Origin: an uncultured Collinsella sp.
Lineage (GTDB): Bacteria > Actinomycetota > Coriobacteriia > Coriobacteriales > Coriobacteriaceae
DNA length: 64,000 bases
Direction: 5' to 3'
Assembly: GCA_938005465.1 (NCBI GenBank)
Contig: CALLNU010000029.1
Span: forward strand, 1 to 64,000
Part shown: piece after piece, positions 16,176 to 24,541 of the stretch
How the letters are laid out: each line of letters opens with the position of its first letter
Numbering within the stretch: the stretch's first letter is position 1
Notes under the pieces: model-generated
What the model was told of the DNA's origin: nothing
Databases searched by the model: none
Seen by the model: only the letters and a program-made list of their open reading frames with translations
Translations under genes and position numbers: made by a program

Positions 16176-17794
16176 TGACTGACGTGCGCGAGGCCGCGCA
16201 GAACCTGATCGAGTACGCTATCCACCGATCGATGATCGGCCAGGACGATCGCATCTGGGCGTATAACACCATTCTCGAGTGCATCGGTGCTACGGGCCCG
16301 GCGCTCGACATGGCCTGGGCGCTGCAAAACGAGAAGCTCTCGCTCTTGCACCCCGATACCCTGCCCGACTTTGATCTTGAAGGCACGCTTGCCGCGCTTT
16401 CCGAGGCCGCCGTTGCCAATGGTGCTGCCGAGGACACGGCGTCGGGCCGCGACCGCATCGCCATGCGCATCATGGGCGCGCTCATGCCGAGACCTTCGGT
16501 TGTAAACGAGGAGTTTAACGGCCGCATGGGCGTCAACGAGCCCCGCACCGCGACCGACTGGTTCTACGGTCTGTGCTGCGACGCCGGCTACGTGCGCCGC
16601 GCCGCCATCGCGCGCAATATCAAATGGAGCACCCCCACCAACTGGGGTGACCTAGAGATCACTATCAACCTGTCAAAGCCCGAAAAGGACCCGCGCGATA
16701 TTGCCGCGGCCGGCGCCGCCAAAAACACGGGCGAGAAGTATCCCGCCTGCCAGCTCTGCATCGAAAACGAGGGCTATCCCGGACGCTCCGCTGCAGCCGA
16801 CGGCGGCGCCCATCCCGCCCGCCAGAATCTGCGCGTTATCCCCATTGAGCTCGACGGCGAGCGCTGGGGCTTCCAGTACAGCCCGTACGCATACTTTAAC
16901 GAGCACTGCATTGCCATGAGCTCCGAGCATCGTCCGATGCACGTCGACCGCAAGGGGCTGACCTGCCTGCTCGACTTTGTCGACCTGTTCCCGCACTACT
17001 TTATTGGCTCCAACGCCGACCTGCCCATCGTGGGCGGCTCGATTCTGTCGCACGACCACTTCCAGGGCGGCGCGCACGAGTTCCCCATGATGCATGCCGC
17101 TGAGGTCTCGCAGTTTATCGTGCCCGGCTTTGACCAGGTCAGCGGCACCGTGTTGCAGTGGCCGCTTTCGGTGCTGCGACTGCGCTCGCACGACCGCGCC
17201 CAGCTGCTCGACGCCACCGAGAAGATTATCCTGGCATGGCGGGAGTGGACCGATGAGTCGGTGGGCGTCATCGCGCACACAGCCGACGGCGTAGCGCACA
17301 ACACCGTGACGCCCGTCATCCGCCGCGTCGACTCGCGCGGCAATGCCGGCGGCGAAGTCTACGAGGCCTATCTTGCGCTTCGCTGCAACATCACGACCGA
17401 TGAGCATCCGCTGGGCGTATTCCACCCGCATGCCGAGTATCACCATATTAAAAAGGAGAACATCGGCCTGATCGAGGTCATGGGCCTGGCCATTTTGCCG
17501 CCACGCTTGGTTCCCGAGCTCGGCGCTGTCCGCGAGCACTTGCTGGCAGCCAAGGCCGATGCCAGCTACGACCTTGCCGGTGCGCTCGAAGGCAATGATC
17601 TTTGCCGCAGCCATGCCGCGTGGGCCGAGGATGTCTATGCCCGCCGCGCCGATGAGCTTACGGCCGACAACGCCATCGATATCCTGCACGAGGAGGTCGG
17701 CGTGGTGTTTGGCCACGTGCTCGACAACGCCGGCGTCTTTAAGTGGGACGAAGCAGGACGCACCGCCCAGCAGCGCTTTATCGACTCGCTGTAG
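16166..17794 (+). CDS. galT: UTP-hexose-1-phosphate uridylyltransferase, class II GalT
   Basis: The 542-residue protein belongs to the class II (Firmicutes/Actinobacteria) GalT group, longer than the about 350-residue E. coli enzyme. The active-site region reads SILSHDHFQGGAHEFPM, with the nucleophilic His in the HDH segment. It transfers UMP from UDP-glucose to galactose-1-phosphate. The first ATG overlaps galK; an ATG three codons later is an equally possible start. No galE is seen in the window, so the epimerase needed to recycle UDP-galactose must lie elsewhere. A strong terminator follows at 17844. Confidence 0.93.
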   Translation: MAVMTDVREAAQNLIEYAIHRSMIGQDDRIWAYNTILECIGATGPALDMAWALQNEKLSLLHPDTLPDFDLEGTLAALSEAAVANGAAEDTASGRDRIAMRIMGALMPRPSVVNEEFNGRMGVNEPRTATDWFYGLCCDAGYVRRAAIARNIKWSTPTNWGDLEITINLSKPEKDPRDIAAAGAAKNTGEKYPACQLCIENEGYPGRSAAADGGAHPARQNLRVIPIELDGERWGFQYSPYAYFNEHCIAMSSEHRPMHVDRKGLTCLLDFVDLFPHYFIGSNADLPIVGGSILSHDHFQGGAHEFPMMHAAEVSQFIVPGFDQVSGTVLQWPLSVLRLRSHDRAQLLDATEKIILAWREWTDESVGVIAHTADGVAHNTVTPVIRRVDSRGNAGGEVYEAYLALRCNITTDEHPLGVFHPHAEYHHIKKENIGLIEVMGLAILPPRLVPELGAVREHLLAAKADASYDLAGALEGNDLCRSHAAWAEDVYARRADELTADNAIDILHEEVGVVFGHVLDNAGVFKWDEAGRTAQQRFIDSL

Positions 17795-17843
17795 CACGCG
17801 AGCCCGAACGCACGCACTTAACAAATAGCGCCTACACGACCGC

Positions 17844-17879
17844 GGCGCCCGCCGGCAACATCGCCGGCGGGCGCCGTTT
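17844..17879 (+). terminator. Terminator of galK-galT operon
   Basis: GGCGCCCGCCGGC pairs with GCCGGCGGGCGCC over a short loop and is followed by TTTT. Confidence 0.88.
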
Positions 17880-17914
17880 TCTGATGCAAGGGTAACTAAT
17901 TTGCACCAAAACAA

Positions 17915-17951
17915 AGAGTGTCCCAAACTGCCGGCAGAGAAGGAACGTCCC
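17915..17951 (+). repeat. Dispersed repeat, left flank of ATPase cassette
   Basis: GTGTCCCAAACTGCCGGCAG followed by AGAAGGAACGTCCC. It is repeated in the same orientation just after the ATPase gene (19426-19462) and inverted at 102-136. Confidence 0.75.
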
Positions 17952-17970
17952 CAGGTGCCGACCTAAACCC

Positions 17971-18058
17971 CCACATTATTCGATGGAAAAACGTGGTTGC
18001 CTCACACATTATTCGATGGAAAAACGTGGTTTACTCCCACATTTTTCGATGGAAAGAC
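17971..18058 (+). repeat. Three tandem repeats with 33-bp period upstream of ATPase gene
   Basis: CACATTATTCGATGGAAAAA begins at 17972 and 18005, and a third diverged copy (CACATTTTTCGATGGAAAGA) begins at 18038. The period is exactly 33 bases. This equals 11 codons in an open frame (repeating HIIRWKNVV) and also about three helical turns, so either a leader peptide or protein-binding sites is possible. The last copy ends 40 bases before the ATPase start. Confidence 0.8.
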
Positions 18059-18098
18059 CAAGACGGTCTTATACTAACCATGATCGTTAGGAGGCAGT

Positions 18099-19400
18099 AT
18101 GCAGCGACAGCTAATGGACGAACTCATCGCTTGGAAATCTAGGGCAAACCGCAAGCCCCTCCTGCTTAAGGGGGCCCGCCAGACGGGAAAAACCTGGCTT
18201 CTTAACGAATTCGCAGGCCAGCAGTATCAAAACGTCATCCGCTTTGACTTTATGCTCGAACCGGGCGCACGTTCGCTGTTCGACGGAAGCCTTGACCCCA
18301 AACGCATCATCTCCCAGATAGAGCTCCTGCGCGGCCAGACCATAACGCCGACAGACACGCTCATCATCTTCGACGAAATCCAAGAGGCACCGCGTGGCAT
18401 CACCTCGCTCAAATACTTCAACGAGCTGGCGCCGGAATACCATATCGTGGCAGCCGGCTCCTATATGGGGCTCGCGCTCCGACGCGAAAACGAGTCGTTC
18501 CCCGTCGGCAAGATCGACCAGCTCACCATGCGCCCCATGGGGTTTGTCGAGTTCGTTCGTGCCGTCGATGGCGATCCGCTCGCAGATGCCATCCTTGCCG
18601 CAGACATGGACCTGCTGGCGAACGTTTCCGAAAAGCTCGAGCGCCTGCTCAAGGAATACCTCGTTGTCGGTGGCATGCCAGAAGTTGTCTCCGCTTTCGC
18701 CGCCTCCCACGATTTCATCGAGGCCCGCAGGCTTCAGCAGCAAATCATCGAAGCTTATGAATCCGATTTTGGCAAGCATGCGCCAGCCCGCATCGTCGAG
18801 CGCATGAGGCTGGTTTGGAAATCCCTTCCCGGCCAGCTCGCAAAGGAAAACAAGAAGTTCGTCTACGGCGCGCTTCGTCCCGGGGCGCGCGCACGCGATT
18901 TTGAGGAAAGCCTCCAGTGGCTCATGGACTATGGAATCGTTCATAAGGTACCACGTGTTTCCGCCCTAAGAGCACCGCTCACAAGCTACGAGGATCTCTC
19001 GGGCTTCAAGCTGTTCTGCATCGACACCGGCATCCTCGGAGCACTCTCCGGCCTCTCGCCAGCCATTGTTCTGAACGGGCCCGCTGTTTTTACGGAGTTC
19101 AAAGGCTCGCTGACCGAGCAATACGTCGCACAGGAGCTTTTGCTCCAAGGCAAAACTCCCGCGTATTGGTCATCCTCCTCCGGCAATGCAGAGACTGACT
19201 TTGCCATCGACCATGCGGGGACCGTGCTTCCGCTCGAGGTCAAGGCGGCAGAGAACCTCAAAGCAAAGAGCCTGAGGATTGCCTGCGAGAAGTTCAAGCT
19301 CGAGCGCTGCGTGAGAACATCGTTAGCGGCATATAGAGACGAGGGCACGCTCGTCAACATTCCGCTCTGGGAGATTGGGCAAATCGACAAGCTGGCATAG
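18099..19400 (+). CDS. AAA-family ATPase with DUF4143 domain
   Basis: The 433-residue protein has an N-terminal P-loop ATPase (Walker A LLKGARQTGKTWLL near residues 21-34, Walker B LIIFDEIQEAP near 88-98) and a C-terminal DUF4143 domain with a nuclease-like motif (TDFAIDHAGTVLPLEVKAAE). Such proteins are common in gut anaerobes and often in mobile or variable positions; their function is not established. AGGAGG precedes the ATG. It stands alone, flanked by same-orientation copies of a 37-bp repeat and preceded by three 33-bp repeats. This points to a self-contained, transferable unit. Confidence 0.9.
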   Translation: MQRQLMDELIAWKSRANRKPLLLKGARQTGKTWLLNEFAGQQYQNVIRFDFMLEPGARSLFDGSLDPKRIISQIELLRGQTITPTDTLIIFDEIQEAPRGITSLKYFNELAPEYHIVAAGSYMGLALRRENESFPVGKIDQLTMRPMGFVEFVRAVDGDPLADAILAADMDLLANVSEKLERLLKEYLVVGGMPEVVSAFAASHDFIEARRLQQQIIEAYESDFGKHAPARIVERMRLVWKSLPGQLAKENKKFVYGALRPGARARDFEESLQWLMDYGIVHKVPRVSALRAPLTSYEDLSGFKLFCIDTGILGALSGLSPAIVLNGPAVFTEFKGSLTEQYVAQELLLQGKTPAYWSSSSGNAETDFAIDHAGTVLPLEVKAAENLKAKSLRIACEKFKLERCVRTSLAAYRDEGTLVNIPLWEIGQIDKLA

Positions 19401-19425
19401 GCGCTGTGGAGGGGGTGTCCCGTAA

Positions 19426-19462
19426 GGAGTGTCCCAAACTGCCGGCAGAAAAGGAACGTCCC
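19426..19462 (+). repeat. Dispersed repeat, right flank of ATPase cassette
   Basis: This copy of GTGTCCCAAACTGCCGGCAG with AAAAGGAACGTCCC differs from the copy at 17915-17951 by very few bases. Confidence 0.75.
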
Positions 19463-19520
19463 TATCTGCCGCATTCCCGAAGCAAGGCAACGCCGATGTC
19501 TTGGAAACGACAGAGCGGGC

Positions 19521-19658
19521 GGGCCGCATTTGAGACAAGGTGACGTGAAACGAAAGGGCGCTGACCTTCTGGTCGCGCCCTTGAAGTTGAACGTCAGATT
19601 GTCCAAATGCGGCCCGCGCAGCGTCGGTAGGTTACGGCGTTTGGTAAAACGCCGTAAC
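19521..19658 (-). ncRNA. Candidate structured RNA element, copy A (3' of lacC)
   Basis: Read on the minus strand, right after the lacC stop, this stretch forms four stems. P1 is GTTACGGCGTTT with its complement (19631-19658). P2 pairs 19599-19615 with 19521-19538 (GGGCCGCATTTG). P3 pairs TGACGT (19541-19546) with ACGTCA (19591-19596). P4 is GGGCGC around a GACC-AGAA-GGTC tip (19556-19580). The copy at 21783-21911 has the same arrangement with different but still complementary bases in every stem, and conserved joins such as CCGACGCTGCG and CACCTTG. Which strand is functional is inferred from the operon direction. Confidence 0.65.
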
Positions 19659-19672
19659 TCGACGCCGTAACT

Positions 19673-20608
19673 CTAAAGCTCCGTTACTTCAACGTTGTTG
19701 AAGATCTCATCCCAGCGGTCCATGACCAGGTGACCGGTCTTAGGATCCATGGCGTTGAGCTTGCCACAGGCATTGGCGGTCTTGAGCACCGTGACATCGT
19801 CGGCACCAGCAGCAATGGCATGCGCAAAGCCGGCGATGGTCGAGTCGCCCGAACCCGTCGCGTTCACAGCCGCAATCGCGGGCGTCTTGGCGCGGAACGC
19901 GCGACCCTCATGGAAGCCCACCGAACCGGCAGCGCCCATCGATACGACAACCCAGGGGATACCGGCAAAGCGGCCATCGGCGGCAAGCGCCTCGCGCAGA
20001 GCATCGACATCATCGGTCGTAAAGGACGTACCCAGCAGGCCGTTAATCTCGGTTAGGTTGGGCTTTACGAGCTCAGGCTTAGCGTCGGACTCCAGCGCGG
20101 CCTCCAGCGATGCGCCCGAGGTGTCGAGCAGCACCTTGGCGCCCGCCTCCTCGGCTATCTTGACGAGCTCGGCATAGTAGCCGGCATCGACGCCACGCGG
20201 CAGCGAGCCCGAAAGCGTCACAACGTCCGCCTTCGCTGCAAGCTCGGCGAACTTGACCGTAAAGGCCTCGAGCTCGGCTGGGGCGATCTGCGGGCCGCTC
20301 TCCAGCAGCTCGGTCTGATTACCCTCGTGCAGAATATTCAGGCAAATACGCGTCTCACCGGCGATGGGCACAAAGTCGTTCTTGACGCCGTCGGCATCCA
20401 TAAGCTCAGCCATATAGGCACCCATGTGGCCGCCGAGCAGGCCGGTCGCGAGCACGTCGTCACCCAGCTGCAGCAGCACGCGACTCACGTTGAGGCCCTT
20501 ACCGCCAGCGGTCTTTTCGGGTGTCACACGGTTAACATCGTCGATGATCAGCTTGTCGAGCTGATAGCGCGTATCAATCGACGGGTTCATGGTAACGGTC
20601 AGAATCAT
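19673..20608 (-). CDS. lacC: Tagatose-6-phosphate kinase
   Basis: The 311-residue PfkB-family kinase phosphorylates tagatose-6-phosphate to the 1,6-bisphosphate; many homologues also accept fructose-1-phosphate. It shows the N-terminal PfkB signature AGGKGLNVSRVL (residues about 34-45), KPNLTEI and the catalytic VNATGSGDSTIAGF, in which D265 is the catalytic base. The start at 20608 has AGGAG six bases upstream. It follows lacX by 53 bases and ends the lacA-lacB-lacX-lacC operon. A second, very similar copy is at 44174-45109. Confidence 0.9.
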   Translation of the reverse strand: MILTVTMNPSIDTRYQLDKLIIDDVNRVTPEKTAGGKGLNVSRVLLQLGDDVLATGLLGGHMGAYMAELMDADGVKNDFVPIAGETRICLNILHEGNQTELLESGPQIAPAELEAFTVKFAELAAKADVVTLSGSLPRGVDAGYYAELVKIAEEAGAKVLLDTSGASLEAALESDAKPELVKPNLTEINGLLGTSFTTDDVDALREALAADGRFAGIPWVVVSMGAAGSVGFHEGRAFRAKTPAIAAVNATGSGDSTIAGFAHAIAAGADDVTVLKTANACGKLNAMDPKTGHLVMDRWDEIFNNVEVTEL

Positions 20609-20661
20609 GTTGAACTCCTGTTCCGGGGCGGCATAACCCGCCCCAAACATACGATAGCTCG

Positions 20662-21543
20662 TTAAAGGATCTCGATCTCAAAGCCGCGGGTGACGGTCTC
20701 TCCCGGCTTGGCCACCAGGCAGCCGCGCTTGTGCTCCAGAATATCGTCCTCGTCGGAGCAGGTGGACAGGCCGCCCCACGGTTCCACGGCCACAAAGTCG
20801 CCCTCGGGCTTGCTCCACACAATCAGGTATGGCATATCGGGGAACGTCAGGCGCACGCCCTTGTCCTCGGTTTTCTTGGTAAGCGTAACCACGCGGCTCT
20901 CGAGCACGTCAAAGATGGTCTCTGCGAAGTCAAAGAGTTCGTGGGTCAGCGGCAGGTCATGGCCAACCATCGGGTTCTTGCTGCGATGCTCAACATCAAT
21001 CAGGCCCGTCGAGGGAACGGCAGTACAGAGCTCGGCGGCCTCGCGCTGCTCAAAACGGAGCTCGTAGTCGTCGTAGGACTCGCCCTCGTCAAGCGGGCAC
21101 TTAAAGCCGGGGTGGCCGCCCACAAAAAACGGCATGTCCTCGGTGCCCTCATTGGTCACCTCGTACGACACGGCCACCTTCTCCGCATCGATCGTGTAAC
21201 GAGCAACGATCTTAAACGGATGCGGGTACTGCTCGAGCAACTCGGCATGGTCGGCAGAGCTTAAGCTCAGCACAACCATGTTGTCGCTCTGCTCCTCGAG
21301 CTTCCACTCCTGCTTGCGAGCAAAGCCGTGGCGGGCGAGCTTGACCTCGCGGCCGCCCATGGTCATTGCGCGACCGTCACGAAGGCCGCCGCAGATCGGG
21401 AAACAAATGGGTGCCTGGCCCGACCACACCGCCGGGTCGCCCTGCCACAGGTACTCACGGCCGTTGGCCGTAATAGAAGTGAACGACCCGCCCGCCGTGC
21501 TCAGTACCACGCGGATAGAACCGTTATCAAGAACAAACTCCAT
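20662..21543 (-). CDS. lacX: Aldose 1-epimerase-like protein (LacX family)
   Basis: The 293-residue protein belongs to the galactose-mutarotase-like fold. It has the LacX/YeaD features STAGGSFTSI, EYLWQGDP, PICFPICGG and GGHPGFKCPLDEG, with the putative active-site His in GGHPGF. LacX sits in lactose/tagatose operons of other bacteria but its substrate is not firmly known; it may interconvert anomers of a phosphorylated hexose. The start at 21543 follows AAGGGAAGG. It lies after lacB, with a structured element between the two, and before lacC. A close paralogue is at 45169-46050, again directly upstream of a lacC. Confidence 0.85.
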   Translation of the reverse strand: MEFVLDNGSIRVVLSTAGGSFTSITANGREYLWQGDPAVWSGQAPICFPICGGLRDGRAMTMGGREVKLARHGFARKQEWKLEEQSDNMVVLSLSSADHAELLEQYPHPFKIVARYTIDAEKVAVSYEVTNEGTEDMPFFVGGHPGFKCPLDEGESYDDYELRFEQREAAELCTAVPSTGLIDVEHRSKNPMVGHDLPLTHELFDFAETIFDVLESRVVTLTKKTEDKGVRLTFPDMPYLIVWSKPEGDFVAVEPWGGLSTCSDEDDILEHKRGCLVAKPGETVTRGFEIEIL

Positions 21544-21782
21544 AGGAGCCTTCCCTTTCTTACGACAGCCCGCCAAGTCAATAGGGCTGATAGAAAACCG
21601 GCCCGCGCCCCCTCACAGAAACGCGAGCCGTCAATTGAAAAGCTGCAGAATACTGGGTCCCGCCAAAACGAAGCCCACAAGCTCAGCAAGCAAACGTGTT
21701 ATCGGAGCAGCTTACTGAACCAGAAAGCTTCGCAACAACAGCGGTAACCCCACAGGTACCCCCAACGTCAGCGAGAAGTCAG

Positions 21783-21911
21783 CTGGCGAGGCAAGGTGCC
21801 GTGAAGCGAGGCGGCATTGACCTTCTGGTCATGCCGCCGAAGCTGAACGGCAGATTGCCCGCCAGATGGCTTCGCAGCGTCGGCCGGTCCGGCGTTCGGT
21901 AGAACGCCGGA
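21783..21911 (-). ncRNA. Candidate structured RNA element, copy B (lacB-lacX gap)
   Basis: On the minus strand the element begins six bases after the lacB stop. P1 is TCCGGCGTTC with its complement (21888-21911). P2 pairs CTGGCGAGGCAA (21783-21794) with TTGCCCGCCAG (21855-21865). P3 pairs TGCCGT (21797-21802) with ACGGCA (21847-21852). P4 is GGCGGCAT with ATGCCGCC around the same GACC-AGAA-GGTC tip (21810-21838). Compared with copy A, P3 changes TGACGT/ACGTCA to TGCCGT/ACGGCA, and P1, P2 and P4 change on both sides as well. Confidence 0.65.
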
Positions 21912-21916
21912 ACCCC

Positions 21917-22441
21917 TTAGTCGTGGTATGCGCCGCGGTCCCACTTCTCGAGGAACTCGTCAAAGAAGTGCGGGTCAGCCTGAGTCTCGGCGTCGGCCTT
22001 ATTGCAGGCATCGATCTTGGCGATCAGGGCATCGTGCTCGGGGGTCTTCTCGTAGGGCTCCTCCAGGAAGGCAAGCATGATATCGGCCATCAGGAACTCG
22101 CCGGTGATCTTGCCGCCAAAGCCCACGATGTTGGCGTTGAGCTCGCGACGGGCATACAGGGCAGAGGTCATGTCGCGGACCAAGGCGCAGCGGGCGCCGG
22201 GAACCTTGTTGACGGCGTTGGTGATGCCGATGCCGGTACCGCACAGGGCCACGCCAAAGTCGGCCTTGCCGCTGGCAACAGCCTCGCCCACGGCCTTACC
22301 GTAGATGGGGTAGTGCGTACGGGTGTGGCTGTAGGTGCCGCAGTCGAGCACCTTGTAGCCAGCCTGCTCCAGGCGGTCGGCCAGATAGATCTTCTCGTCC
22401 GTAACGATATGGTCGCAACCGATTGCGATGGTCTTCTTCAT
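21917..22441 (-). CDS. lacB: Galactose-6-phosphate isomerase, LacB subunit
   Basis: The 174-residue protein is of the RpiB/LacAB family and the usual LacB length. It shows IGCDHIVTDEKIYLADRLEQ, the phosphosugar loop CGTGIGITNAVNKVPGARCA and the LacB-type C-terminus with DPHFFDEFLEKWDRG. With LacA it converts galactose-6-phosphate to tagatose-6-phosphate. The ATG follows AAAGGA. It lies 63 bases after lacA and is followed directly by a structured element. Presence of both LacA and LacB, and not a lone RpiB, is what identifies the tagatose pathway. Confidence 0.92.
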   Translation of the reverse strand: MKKTIAIGCDHIVTDEKIYLADRLEQAGYKVLDCGTYSHTRTHYPIYGKAVGEAVASGKADFGVALCGTGIGITNAVNKVPGARCALVRDMTSALYARRELNANIVGFGGKITGEFLMADIMLAFLEEPYEKTPEHDALIAKIDACNKADAETQADPHFFDEFLEKWDRGAYHD

Positions 22442-22504
22442 CAGAACGTCCTTTCGTCTGAATTCACAAGTTGAGGTAGAAGTTCGAGTTCTCGGTGGCT
22501 CTCG

Positions 22505-22933
22505 TTAGGCCATCTTGTTGAGCATGTCGACACGGATCTGGTGACGGCCGCCGGCGTACTGGGCGCGCAGGAACTCGCGGGCGATCTTCTTGGCGACCTC
22601 GGTGCCCACAACGCCCGGGCCCATGGTGACCATGCGCGAGCCGTTGTGCTCGCGGGTCATGTAGGCGGAACGCTCGTCGGAAATGTTGGCGACGACCATG
22701 CCTTTGATCTTGACGGCGGCCATATAGGAGCCGACGCCGTACTTATCGAATGCAAAGCCCTGGGAATCCTTGTGCTCCAGCAGGTCCTTGGCAACGGCGG
22801 TCGCGGAATCGACAAAGTCCGCGGCAGGGGTCTCGGAATAGTCGACGACCTCGTGACCGTCGGCGATGAGCATCTCCTTGATGGACTCCTTCATCGACAT
22901 ACCGTCGGCATCGGAAGCGATTACAACCCTCAT
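22505..22933 (-). CDS. lacA: Galactose-6-phosphate isomerase, LacA subunit
   Basis: The 142-residue length and sequence fit LacA: VVIASDADGMSMKESIKEML, DKYGVGSYMAAVKIKGMVVA, then EHNGSRMVTMGPGVVG. It is the partner subunit of LacB in converting galactose-6-phosphate to tagatose-6-phosphate. AAGGAGG precedes the ATG. It is the first gene of the operon running to lacC. The promoter region contains a TTTGTTC/GAACAAA palindrome (23084-23104) that resembles sites upstream of the lacR-like gene and lacF, and a tandem 11-mer site (23105-23134). Confidence 0.92.
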   Translation of the reverse strand: MRVVIASDADGMSMKESIKEMLIADGHEVVDYSETPAADFVDSATAVAKDLLEHKDSQGFAFDKYGVGSYMAAVKIKGMVVANISDERSAYMTREHNGSRMVTMGPGVVGTEVAKKIAREFLRAQYAGGRHQIRVDMLNKMA

Positions 22934-23083
22934 GACATCCTCCTTGAGAGATACGCAGGTGCGTAGTTTCTGTTTGGAAGTGTTGAATCGCGTTCAGGTC
23001 CGGGCATCTGAATGTGCGGTTCTTCACTGTTCATGTTTATTTGAACACATTCGAACATCAACTGCAAGAATTATTTGTTTATC

Positions 23084-23134
23084 TTTGTTCTTTTTTGAAC
23101 AAATACCGTTTACGGATGATTGCTGACCGTTTGG
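23084..23134. promoter_or_regulatory. lacA promoter sites: LacR-like palindrome and tandem 11-mer
   Basis: TTTGTTC, six T, GAACAAA at 23084-23103 is a perfect palindrome of the DeoR/LacR type. It is followed at once by ACCGTTTACGG (23105-23115), ten bases, then ACCGTTTGG (23126-23134). This matches the 21-bp period seen before other sugar operons in the window. Confidence 0.6.
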
Positions 23135-23172
23135 AATCGGGAAAAACCTAGCCTGCCACGTATTCATCAAAC

Positions 23173-23208
23173 AAAAAGGGCGGCCGAGAACGCATCTCGG
23201 CCGCCCTT
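23173..23208 (-). terminator. Terminator downstream of 23243-24256
   Basis: AAGGGCGGCCGAGA pairs with TCTCGGCCGCCCTT, with a T run on the minus strand. Confidence 0.85.
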
Positions 23209-23242
23209 CGGCGGTATATCCCGGTATATACAGCTGTTTTAG

Positions 23243-24256
23243 TTACTCAGACCGTACGCTCTTCTTGGCGTGCTTGGACGGAGCGCTCAGAAAGCGGCCC
23301 GTCAAATAGTTCGCGGGACCGGAGATATCAATCCCCAACAGCGTGTGTCCCAGCCACAAAAACGCCGCGAGCACCAGCAATGGAATCACGCACGAGGTCA
23401 CGATCATCACGATGACGCCTTCGATAAGGTCGGTCACCTGCTGCACAATTTCATTGGTCATCTGCTTGGCACCGCTGGTCACCGATGTGACGAGACCCGA
23501 GGCGCCGTCGGCAAGCTGCTCAAGCACATTCTTGGACTCTGTGGACTCGGTCTTTTTCTTGCTTGCTTTGGAGCTGTCGCTATCTGCCGCACCCGCAGCG
23601 TCAGCCGCCTTTTGCTCGGCTTGCTCGATGCTAACGCGATACGTTTCGTCGACCTTCTGCGACACCCAAACGCTTGCAGGCACCAACGCCATGCCAATTA
23701 TGGCGACCACCAGCACACGCGTTGCCACGCGGCGAATGACCGTGCTCGTACTCCAGCGTCCGTGAATGCCAAGCGACACTGCAAAGAGCACCAGCGCAAA
23801 CGGAATCAGGATGCCCAGACCAACCGACCACAAAATGGTCAGCAGGTATTTCTCGAGGTAGAGCACGGCAAGCACGATGCCCAAGTTACCCGAAAGCTGT
23901 GCGAGCTGCTCGGCAACCGGCGTTCCCGTATCACCCGGCAGTGCAGTGATACCCGCAGATAGGGCGACGCACGAGGTCGTGAGCGCCAAAACATTGCCCT
24001 TCTTTTGATCGATGACCTCGATGGTGGAGTCCCAAGTTTTGGTATCGGCGAAATGCGGACGAGCCACAAAGCCCGACAGCAGCGCCAGTACCACGAGCGC
24101 AACGATAAAGCCAATCTGCAGTTTTTTGTTTGCGCACACGACATCGGACAGACTGGGCTGCAGCTCGGTTACCGTCGTGTGCTCGGTTATCTGGACAGGA
24201 CGTCCATGAGCCATCTCGTGCGCGTCTCTTTTTTGTATTGACCCGTTATCCGGCAT
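23243..24256 (-). CDS. Multi-pass membrane protein, unknown
   Basis: The 337-residue protein has about five hydrophobic segments: IGFIVALVVLALLSGFVA (near 48-65), one near ALTTSCVALSAGITAL, a long one at SVGLGILIPFALVLFAVSL, VLVVAIIGMALVPASVWV, and a C-terminal one (VIVMIVTSCVIPLLVLAAFL). A charged, low-complexity loop rich in Ser, Lys and Ala lies at about 215-255, and the C-terminus is basic. I do not recognise a family. AGGAGG precedes the start. The gene stands alone between lacA and lacF and has its own terminator, so a link to the sugar genes is uncertain. Confidence 0.8.
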   Translation of the reverse strand: MPDNGSIQKRDAHEMAHGRPVQITEHTTVTELQPSLSDVVCANKKLQIGFIVALVVLALLSGFVARPHFADTKTWDSTIEVIDQKKGNVLALTTSCVALSAGITALPGDTGTPVAEQLAQLSGNLGIVLAVLYLEKYLLTILWSVGLGILIPFALVLFAVSLGIHGRWSTSTVIRRVATRVLVVAIIGMALVPASVWVSQKVDETYRVSIEQAEQKAADAAGAADSDSSKASKKKTESTESKNVLEQLADGASGLVTSVTSGAKQMTNEIVQQVTDLIEGVIVMIVTSCVIPLLVLAAFLWLGHTLLGIDISGPANYLTGRFLSAPSKHAKKSVRSE

Positions 24257-24349
24257 TTGGATACCTCCTCAGTCCGGTCTGTATTGCGGATGGAAGTATA
24301 CCCACCCATCGAAAAACCGAACGGGAGGGCGTGCAGAAGCTCCAAGACT

Positions 24350-24466
24350 GTCCCCAATGACTAGTCGTTTAAGAACGTCCCCAATGACTGTCTCGGGATG
24401 AGTTGCGGTGGAATAGGGATTGTTTTGCGCCCGCCGGCCCCTATTCAGTCCCCATTTCACCGCAAC
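24350..24466. repeat. Intergenic repeats between membrane protein and lacF
   Basis: 24350-24390 carries GTCCCCAATGACTAGTCGTT followed by TAAGAACGTCCCCAATGACT, a partial copy of the palindrome at 144-199. Next to it GTTGCGGTGGAATAGGGA (24402-24419) pairs with TCCCCATTTCACCGCAAC (24449-24466) with two mismatches. Confidence 0.65.
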
Positions 24467-24541
24467 TTGGAGGAGGACAGAAAAAGCCCTGCCGCGGGTA
24501 GCGGCAGAGCTTTTGGAAGGGGACTTGGTTGTGAGGGCTCG

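Noticed and set aside
17971..18058. CRISPR array
   Set aside because: There are only three repeats with about 6-base spacers and no cas gene; the period is too short for repeat-spacer units.
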